From the NCBI GenBank assembly GCA_016882555.1, contig VGPQ01000013.1:1-11835 (forward strand): a stretch of 11,835 bases of DNA, in the 5' to 3' direction. This DNA comes from Cyanobacteria bacterium M_surface_7_m2_040. GTDB lineage: Bacteria > Cyanobacteriota > Cyanobacteriia > PCC-6307 > Cyanobiaceae. Made by a program: the position numbers and the translations under genes. Of this stretch, positions 6,062-11,835 are shown piece after piece. The notes under the pieces were generated by a model. It was not told the origin of the DNA. It made no database searches and saw nothing but the letters and a program-made list of their open reading frames with translations. The stretch's first letter is position 1; each line of letters opens with the position of its first letter.

Positions 6062-8779
6062 TCAGCTCCCCAGCTCCACCACCTGATCAGCAAAACCGCC
6101 ATAGGCGGCCGGATCGCAAGTGAGCAGGATCACCTGCAGCCCCCGATCCACGGCGGTACCCAGCATCCCTTTCACCAGGTCCACCCGTTCAGGGTCCGAG
6201 TTGGTGAAGGCATCGTCAAACACCAGGGGCAGACAACCGTCATGGCTGCCTTTCAGCACATCGGCCATCGACAGCCGCAGGGCGGCTGCGAGCTGCTCGC
6301 GCATGCCACCGCTGAGCTGCTCGAAGGCATAGAACTCCTGGCCGCGCCGCAGCCGCAGTCCGCCAAACCCCTTGCTCTGGTCGTAATTGAGCTGGGCTAC
6401 GGGACCGTCGGAAATCAATGGCCCCAGATAGCTGCCGATGGCCTGGGCCAGCGGTTCGCTGTAGCGGCTGGAGAGATCGGCCTGGGCTTCCAGAAACAGT
6501 TGCTGCAGGAGCTTGTGGGCTTCCGTGAGCCGCTTGAGGCTCTTGTGATCGCCATGGGCTGCCTCCAGCAGGGCCCTGGCCTGCTCGGCGGCGGCATAGG
6601 GATCCTCATTGCTGATGCTGTCGCAGCGCTGCTTGGCGGCGCCACGCTGATCAATGAGTTGTTCGATCTGACGTTGCAGCGCTTCCAGCTGCTCCTGCAG
6701 GGCACTGAGCTCCTGCTCGTTGTCTCCACTGCCGAGTGCGGCGCGTTCGGTCTGCAGCCGCTGCAGCTCCCCCTCCGCCTGCTGCCGTTCCAGGGCCAAC
6801 GTTGTGAGCTGGGCGGCCAGGCCATCACGGCTGCCATGGCCTTGCTGCAGTGCCTCGCGCCGGCTGCGCCGATCGCTGCATTCGGCCTGCAGGATCTGCA
6901 GCTGGCTGGTTTCGCTGAGCCGTGCTTGCTGAAACTCCTGCAGTGCGGCCTGGGCGGCATCCAGATCCACTTCCGCCTGCCGGTAGGCAGCCGTGGTGTG
7001 ACTGAGGGTCTGGCTCAGTTGCTGATGCAGGGTCTGCAGCTCAGCCGCACCGATAGGCAGAGCCTGCTCCTGCTCCAGCAGCTGCCGGCACTCGCGCAGG
7101 GCATCCAGCTGCGGCTCCAACTGGCTCAGCTGTTGCGCCAGGTTGTCCTGGTCCAGCTCAAGTGCCTGCAAGTCCGACAGTGGTGTGGCGGCTTGGGCCG
7201 AGAGCTGCTGCTCCAGGGTTGATCGTTGGTCGGCCGCCTGCTCAGCGGCCTCAACCGAGTTCACCGCGAGTTCACTGAGCCGTTCGTCAAACGATTGCTC
7301 CGCCGCGATGCAGGCCGACTCCAGATCCCCTAAGGCCTTGCCACCTCCAGGTGTGATTTCCAGGGCGACCCCCTCGCCCACCTGCAGCTCAAAGGTGGAA
7401 CTCAGCTGACGCTGGTCACCGCTTTGCAGCAGTTCACCATTGATGCGGACGGGCTGGTCGCTGCGCAGCAACCGCACCCCAGCGGCCATGGCCTGCTGTC
7501 TTGTACGGGCATCACGGCTCTGCTGCTGCAGGTCGCGCAGCTGTTGCACTTCAGCGCGACTGAGGGGAGGCAGTGCCGCCAGTTGCTGCTCCAGCTCCCG
7601 GCGCCTGGCATGGCCCTGCTGGAGTTGTTCGAGCTCCTTGGCCAGCCGCTGCTGGGCCTCCTGGGTGCGGGCATGCTCCAGCAGCAGTTGAACCAATTGA
7701 TGGCGCTGCTCAAGAGTGAGTTTCTGGGAGGCCAGTGCAGCCCTGCTGGTGCGCCGTTCCTCAAGCGTTGTGGCGAGGGCCAGCTCACGGGCATCGGCTC
7801 CCTGCTGACTGCCCTGCAGCTGTTGCAGCTGCTGCTCGCGTTCACTGAGCTCAGTGGCCAACGCATCAAATTGCTGCAGCTGGTTCTGGGCGGTCTCATG
7901 GCGCAGGCGCAGCGGTTCCAATGCCTGGGCGGCCAACTGAACGGCCGCCTCCAAGCGGCTCGAGGCCTCGGCCCCCTGGCTGATCAGACGCCGGCGTTCC
8001 TCCAGCGCCGGCAGGTCCCTTCCCTGCAGTTGCTCGAGCTGTTCGCCGATCTCGGCGAGCTCAGCGCTGGCGTCTTCGTAGTCGGCGAGCCGTGCCAGAG
8101 CCTGATTCATGGCCAGCTCGGCATTCTCCAGCTCTTCCTGGCGCTGCCAGAGCGGCGAATTCTTCTTCACTCCACGGGTGGTGAAGTTCTCCTCCAGCGC
8201 GGTATCAACGCGCTGGGCCACGCGTTGATCGTGGGCGGACTGTTGCACCACAGCCCCGCCGCTCTGCTCCAGCTGGGCCAGTAGCGCATCGAAGTCGTAA
8301 CTGGCCTTTCCGGCCTCGAGCAGGTTGTCGCCGGCGGCGCCCTGCATCACCCAGAGATGGGCCCAGCGGGTGGGCAGGATCGTGGTGGCCTGTTTACTGC
8401 CAACGGTTTCCTTCACACCCACGAGTTCAGCCAGCACCTCCTCCGCCACCGGGCCACTGAGCTGTTGTCCACTGGCCTCAGAGAGCAGGCTCACCTGGCC
8501 GGAGGTACCGCTGAAGCGCTTGCGCAGCGTCCAGGTATCCCCCTTGGCCTCGAAGGCGAGGGACACCACGGGCTGCCCGAGATGCAGCCGCGACTGCAGC
8601 GCTTCCACGGGCGCACCTGTGGCCGAGGCCTTGAGAAAGAGGGCGCGGTGCAATGCTTCCACCAGGGTGCTCTTGCCGCTCTCATTGGCGCCGCCGATCA
8701 GGGTGATGCGGGGCGAGAAGTCGAGGCTGAGATCCCCATGCAGCCTCACGTTCTGCAGTTGGCAGTGAAGAAGGCGCAT
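6062..8779 (-). CDS. SbcC/Rad50-like (YhaN-type) coiled-coil ATPase, 905 aa
   Basis: ATG is at 8779-8777. The N-terminus (MRLLHCQLQNVRLHG) leads to a Walker A motif at residues 30-38 (GANESGKST). Residues about 170-790 are long Gln/Glu/Leu-rich coiled coils, broken near 437-490 by a beta-rich insert (VRINGELL, FELQVGEGVALEITPGGG). The C-terminus holds the ABC signature LSGGMREQLAAALRL (from residue 822), Walker B LPLVFDDAF (850-858) and a D-loop-like TNSDPERV. This is the SMC/Rad50 split-ATPase layout. No CxxC zinc hook is found, and the size and motifs fit YhaN or the Rv1278 group better than classical SbcC. The family forms ATP-driven complexes with an Mre11-like nuclease to process DNA ends in the cytoplasm. 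The nuclease gene lies 5 bp upstream, so the two very likely form one complex. No Shine-Dalgarno motif is evident, so translation may be coupled. Confidence 0.93.
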   Translation of the reverse strand: MRLLHCQLQNVRLHGDLSLDFSPRITLIGGANESGKSTLVEALHRALFLKASATGAPVEALQSRLHLGQPVVSLAFEAKGDTWTLRKRFSGTSGQVSLLSEASGQQLSGPVAEEVLAELVGVKETVGSKQATTILPTRWAHLWVMQGAAGDNLLEAGKASYDFDALLAQLEQSGGAVVQQSAHDQRVAQRVDTALEENFTTRGVKKNSPLWQRQEELENAELAMNQALARLADYEDASAELAEIGEQLEQLQGRDLPALEERRRLISQGAEASSRLEAAVQLAAQALEPLRLRHETAQNQLQQFDALATELSEREQQLQQLQGSQQGADARELALATTLEERRTSRAALASQKLTLEQRHQLVQLLLEHARTQEAQQRLAKELEQLQQGHARRRELEQQLAALPPLSRAEVQQLRDLQQQSRDARTRQQAMAAGVRLLRSDQPVRINGELLQSGDQRQLSSTFELQVGEGVALEITPGGGKALGDLESACIAAEQSFDERLSELAVNSVEAAEQAADQRSTLEQQLSAQAATPLSDLQALELDQDNLAQQLSQLEPQLDALRECRQLLEQEQALPIGAAELQTLHQQLSQTLSHTTAAYRQAEVDLDAAQAALQEFQQARLSETSQLQILQAECSDRRSRREALQQGHGSRDGLAAQLTTLALERQQAEGELQRLQTERAALGSGDNEQELSALQEQLEALQRQIEQLIDQRGAAKQRCDSISNEDPYAAAEQARALLEAAHGDHKSLKRLTEAHKLLQQLFLEAQADLSSRYSEPLAQAIGSYLGPLISDGPVAQLNYDQSKGFGGLRLRRGQEFYAFEQLSGGMREQLAAALRLSMADVLKGSHDGCLPLVFDDAFTNSDPERVDLVKGMLGTAVDRGLQVILLTCDPAAYGGFADQVVELGS

Positions 8780-8784
8780 GGCTG

Positions 8785-9966
8785 TCAGCGGGTAGTGAAG
8801 CGGAAGAGTTCACAGAGCGCCGCCCGGGCGATGGCGGCCTGCTCAGATTCGGGGTCGTCATCGCGCTGCAGCCGGTGCTGCAGCTGCTCAGCCACACGGG
8901 CGATCAGGGGGTCCTCCACCCGACCGGTGAGCTGCTCGAGCTCCGCGGCTTCCGGCGCCTGCTGACACTCGCCTTTCAGCCGCAGGCGCAGTAGCCGGTT
9001 CTCCAGGTCGCTGACGAGCTGGTCGTAGCGCTGGTGACCGGCCAGGCTGAGGCTGCCGCTCACCTCAACCCGCAGCAGATCACGGGCGACACGCCCTGCG
9101 GTGAGCTCCTCCACCTGCCGCTCGAAACGATCGAGATCCGCATCGCTGTTGAAGCGGAAGCGGATGTTGTGCCACCTGATGCGGCCGGTGGGCACGATCT
9201 GTACCTGGGGAGCGGCGCTCCGCTCCAGCTCCACCTGCAGCACCTGGCCGCGCTGGTTGTCTTCCCCCTGATCGAACTGATCGGGCTCGGGGGTGCCGGA
9301 GTACCAGGCGCACTCCGACACCTGCTTGAGGTTGTGCCAATCGCCCAGGGCGATGTAGTCGATCTCGCGGGCCGGCAGGGCGTCGAGATCGATCAGGTTG
9401 TTGGCACCGGCCTGGGCCTCTTCATCGATGCTGTAGTCGCGGCCGCTGAAGCCATGCACACCGCCATGGGCCAGCACGAGGCGCGGCTTCTGCTGCGGCA
9501 GAGCGCTCCAGTCGAGGCCGCGCAGCCAGAGGGTGGGATCGGCGGAGTCCTGGTTGCGCAGCAGCGGGCAGGGCAGCACCACCGCCTGCTCCAGCTCCAC
9601 GGGCTGGCGTTCCAGCAGCAGCTGCAGGTTCGGGGCCATCTGGCGCTGATGGCGCTGGAAGTCGTCGCGGTGCCACACCGTCCCTGGGGCACCGTGGTCG
9701 TGGTTACCGGGGATCACCAGCACGGGGATCTCCATCTCACCGATGGCTTCCAGCACCTCAAGCACTGCTGTGGTGGGCGGCGTTGGTGAATCGAAGAGAT
9801 CCCCTGCCACGACCACGAACTGGGCCGCCTGGATGCGGGCGGCATCGCGGATCCGGCCGATGGCGCTCAGCCGCTCCTGCTGCAGGCGAAAGCGCTTCTG
9901 CTCATCGCCCACCTGCCGGTACGACTTGCCGATCTGCCAGTCGGCCGTGTGGATCAAGCGGGTCAT
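8785..9966 (-). CDS. SbcD/Mre11-like metallophosphoesterase nuclease, 393 aa
   Basis: The start at 9966-9964 (MTRLIHTADWQIGKS) is set by a strong GGAGG site 7 bases upstream and by overlap with the helicase stop; longer in-frame starts would overlap the helicase gene by well over 100 bases. Metal-binding motifs of the calcineurin-like nuclease fold are present: H6 and D9 with Q11 (TADWQIG), GDLFD at 55-59, GNHD at 87-90, H167 in LVLAHGG, and GDWH at 208-211. The residue after D-W is Gln where classical SbcD/Mre11 has His, a feature I associate with the Rv1277-like branch that pairs with YhaN/Rv1278-type ATPases. The C-terminal third (about 240-393) would be the ATPase-contacting and capping part. 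The product should be a Mn-dependent nuclease acting with the SbcC-like ATPase encoded 5 bp downstream. Confidence 0.93.
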   Translation of the reverse strand: MTRLIHTADWQIGKSYRQVGDEQKRFRLQQERLSAIGRIRDAARIQAAQFVVVAGDLFDSPTPPTTAVLEVLEAIGEMEIPVLVIPGNHDHGAPGTVWHRDDFQRHQRQMAPNLQLLLERQPVELEQAVVLPCPLLRNQDSADPTLWLRGLDWSALPQQKPRLVLAHGGVHGFSGRDYSIDEEAQAGANNLIDLDALPAREIDYIALGDWHNLKQVSECAWYSGTPEPDQFDQGEDNQRGQVLQVELERSAAPQVQIVPTGRIRWHNIRFRFNSDADLDRFERQVEELTAGRVARDLLRVEVSGSLSLAGHQRYDQLVSDLENRLLRLRLKGECQQAPEAAELEQLTGRVEDPLIARVAEQLQHRLQRDDDPESEQAAIARAALCELFRFTTR

Positions 9967-11835
9967 GCGCTCACCTCCATGGGCAGAGCCTTGCAGTCTG
10001 CCGCCATGAGCCGGCACAGCCGGTTGAGCTGGCGCACGCCGTCCACGGAGCTGCTGATGTCCGTCGCCAGCCGAGGCGAGCCCACCACGATGCAGAGGCA
10101 CTGGGCCCGGCTGATGGCCACGTTGAGCCGGTTCGGATCGAGCACGAACGACAGGCCACGGGGCGCACTGTCGCCATCACTGGCTGTCAGCGAGTGAATG
10201 GCCACCGGCGCCTCCTGACCCTGAAAGCGATCCACGGTGCCGACCCGGGCCAGGTCTCCCAGGCGGCGCTGCAGACGGTTCACCTGCAGGTTGTACGGAG
10301 CGGTGATCAGGATGTCGTTCGGTGTGAGTGTGTGCTCCTCGCACACCAACACCCCATCCCGAAAGCGCATGCGCGCGTAAGGGCGTTCGAGCAGGCGCTC
10401 GACCAGGGCAGCAATGGCCTCCCCCTCCTCGTCGCTGGCGCTGCCGTTGCCCTCATGCTCCACCGGTTGAAACAGCAGCCCCTGCTCGAGGCCATCCCAG
10501 AGCACCCGGTTGGCGGCATTCTCAGCGCTGCCCTGCAGCTCGCCCTGATAGAAGAGCTGCGACACCAGATCCGTGAGCACAGGCGGCATCCGCCAGCTGG
10601 TGGCGAGAAACACGCCGCGCTCGGGCGGCACGACCGGCTGGCCGTCCATCCCATAGTCCAGGCAGCTGAGGCCGCTGTCATCGGGGTGCTTGGCGCGGTT
10701 CGGCTGGGAGAGCTGCTGTTGATCACCCACCAACAGGATGTTGCGGGCGCATTGACTCATGTACAGCAGGTTGCTGAGCGACACCTGGCCGGCCTCATCA
10801 ATCACCAGCAGGTCAAAAGGAGCGTCGGCATGGCTCTCCTTCACCAGGCTGAACACGGTGGCGCCGAGCACGTCGGGCTCCTGTCTGATCGCCGACTCGC
10901 GCAGGGCCTGCACGGCGCAGCCGTGGAGGGAGCGCTGATCATTCATCTCGCTGGTGCTGCTGGAGAGTTTCACCACCAGCCCCGGGCCGCCAAGCTGCTC
11001 GATCTGGCTCTGGGTGCGCTTGAGCAGGTTGTTGATCGCTTCATGGCCCTGGGAGCTGACGGCCACCCGTTGCCCCTGTTGCACCAGGCGGGCGATCAAC
11101 TCTCCGGTCACGGTGGTCTTGCCGGTTCCCGGCGGCCCCTGCAGTGACAGCGCCAGGCCATCCGCTGAGCCAAGAAAGGCAGCCAACTGGGTGGCCGTTG
11201 TCTGCGGTTGCAGGCGGATCGAGGCATTGAGGTCCCTTAGCGCCGGAATCGCTCGACGTTCCAGCAGGTGCTGCATGGCCGCCGGCAAAGGCTGTCGCCC
11301 GTTCACCCAGGCCTGGGCCTGGCGCACCAGATCCGGGAGCATGCGTTTGTAGATCTGCTTGGGCAGGGGGATCAGATCGCAGATGTCCGGCAGATCGGCA
11401 TGGCCGAGGCTCTGCAGCTCCTGCAACTTGCGACCGCTCAGTTTCAGGGTCACGACGCAGGGGTCGTCGGCATCCAACACGCCATCCACATCGAAGGCCT
11501 TGCCATCGACGCGGCGCACGATGTCCTGGGTGGTCAGCGCGCCGCTGGCTTGCAAGAGCAGCGGTGCCATCGCAAAGCGCAGCTGCTGACCAGGCTTGGC
11601 CGCCAGCTTGAGGGGCTGTTGGGCGGAGAAGCGGTAGCGGTAGCCACGGCTCTGGCTGGTGAGCTGTTCAGGCGCGCCATCGCGCACCGCTGCCGCAATC
11701 ACCTCGGTGTCGTCATCGCGCTCTTCCGCGCTCATGCCATTGATGCGGTTGAAGAACTCCCACCACTCCACCTTCCCCTCGCGCTCCTGGAAGTCGACCA
11801 GCTGGGCCAGCAGCTTCTGGTGTGTCCAGCTGAGG
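9963..11835 (-). CDS. Dna2/UPF1-like SF1 helicase, C-terminal part (N-terminus outside window)
   Basis: The frame is open to the right edge; the GTG at 11771 is probably internal, because the 21 codons upstream of it also read as protein (LSWTHQKLLAQLVDFQE). Superfamily 1 motifs follow in order: Walker A GPPGTGKTT (11138-11112), VSSQGHEAINNLL, Walker B DLLVIDEAGQ (near 10790-10815), LVGDQQQLSQP, FLATSWRMP, GTVDRFQGQE and LNVAISRAQC (near 10100-10125). This is the AAA_11/AAA_12 arrangement of the Dna2/UPF1 group. The 'EWWEFFNR' segment and the C-terminal end resemble proteins of the TM0106 RecB-like nuclease group, whose N-terminal half is a nuclease; that half would lie beyond the window, so the nuclease call is an inference. 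The protein should unwind DNA ends with ATP. Its stop overlaps the SbcD-like start by 4 bases, placing it first in the visible operon. Confidence 0.9.
   Translation of the reverse strand, partial: LSWTHQKLLAQLVDFQEREGKVEWWEFFNRINGMSAEERDDDTEVIAAAVRDGAPEQLTSQSRGYRYRFSAQQPLKLAAKPGQQLRFAMAPLLLQASGALTTQDIVRRVDGKAFDVDGVLDADDPCVVTLKLSGRKLQELQSLGHADLPDICDLIPLPKQIYKRMLPDLVRQAQAWVNGRQPLPAAMQHLLERRAIPALRDLNASIRLQPQTTATQLAAFLGSADGLALSLQGPPGTGKTTVTGELIARLVQQGQRVAVSSQGHEAINNLLKRTQSQIEQLGGPGLVVKLSSSTSEMNDQRSLHGCAVQALRESAIRQEPDVLGATVFSLVKESHADAPFDLLVIDEAGQVSLSNLLYMSQCARNILLVGDQQQLSQPNRAKHPDDSGLSCLDYGMDGQPVVPPERGVFLATSWRMPPVLTDLVSQLFYQGELQGSAENAANRVLWDGLEQGLLFQPVEHEGNGSASDEEGEAIAALVERLLERPYARMRFRDGVLVCEEHTLTPNDILITAPYNLQVNRLQRRLGDLARVGTVDRFQGQEAPVAIHSLTASDGDSAPRGLSFVLDPNRLNVAISRAQCLCIVVGSPRLATDISSSVDGVRQLNRLCRLMAADCKALPMEVSA
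9974..9978 (-). promoter_or_regulatory. Strong Shine-Dalgarno site of the SbcD-like gene
   Basis: On the minus strand GGAGG (9978-9974) lies 7 bases before the ATG at 9966, ideal spacing. It is inside the last codons of the helicase gene, whose TGA (9965-9963) overlaps the ATG as ATGA. Helicase and nuclease are therefore probably translated in a coupled way. Other genes of the cluster show no comparable site, so this start may be re-initiated especially efficiently. Confidence 0.75.

Noticed and set aside
5403..6086. 227-codon plus-strand frame opposite the HIRAN gene
   Set aside because: No motif, low-complexity Gly/Ala/Leu content, and the HIRAN frame explains the region.
6242..8284. Long plus-strand frames (6242-7222, 7424-8284) opposite the SbcC-like gene
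   Set aside because: They are Leu/Gln-rich mirror images of the coiled-coil codons (CAG/CTG) in GC-rich DNA; the minus strand has a complete, motif-bearing ATPase.
9967..10101. Upstream extension of the SbcD-like frame to 10101
   Set aside because: It overlaps conserved helicase motif VI, reads as Arg/Gly/Ala noise, and the start at 9966 has a strong ribosome site and begins directly with the nuclease fold.
9783..11147. 454-codon plus-strand frame opposite the nuclease-helicase junction
   Set aside because: Translation is His/Ala/Gln-rich without domain character, and it spans two real genes on the other strand with clear motifs.

Overview
The window looks like chromosomal DNA of a picocyanobacterium (Synechococcus/Cyanobium type). 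This is an inference from a domain resembling the cyanobacterial AbrB-like family inside the large protein, a small ORF of cyanobacterial character, and GC-rich third codon positions. No rRNA, tRNA, insertion sequence or CRISPR array was seen.

Left part (1-552): two genes appear to read leftward. One is a partial CDS cut by the window edge (1-166, minus). The other is a 59-residue single-span membrane protein (223-402, minus). Between that small gene and the large rightward gene lies an AT-rich divergent spacer (403-552). It holds a perfect TATTCG-N5-CGAATA inverted repeat flanked by two GATTAAG direct repeats, which could be a shared operator/promoter region.

Middle part (553-4362), rightward: a 1054-residue protein with four predicted membrane spans, an acidic linker, an AbrB-like segment, five tandem ~72-residue LRV/HEAT-like repeats and a long uncharacterised acidic C-terminal half; then, 12 bp downstream, a 57-residue basic protein (3730-3903); then a 120-residue helical protein (4000-4362). 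By eye this block has lower GC than the right side.

Right part (4389-11835), leftward: a compact DNA-end-processing cluster. In transcription order it holds a Dna2/UPF1-type SF1 helicase whose N-terminus lies beyond the window (probably the helicase half of a TM0106-type RecB-like nuclease-helicase), an SbcD/Mre11-like nuclease translationally coupled by an ATGA overlap, an SbcC/Rad50/YhaN-like ATPase 5 bp later, and a HIRAN-coiled-coil protein with an unassigned C-terminal domain 56 bp later. A helicase, an Mre11-like nuclease, a Rad50-like ATPase and a HIRAN DNA-end sensor in one tightly packed string suggest a single DNA repair or anti-foreign-DNA machine. The HIRAN protein and the large membrane protein are the least explained parts.
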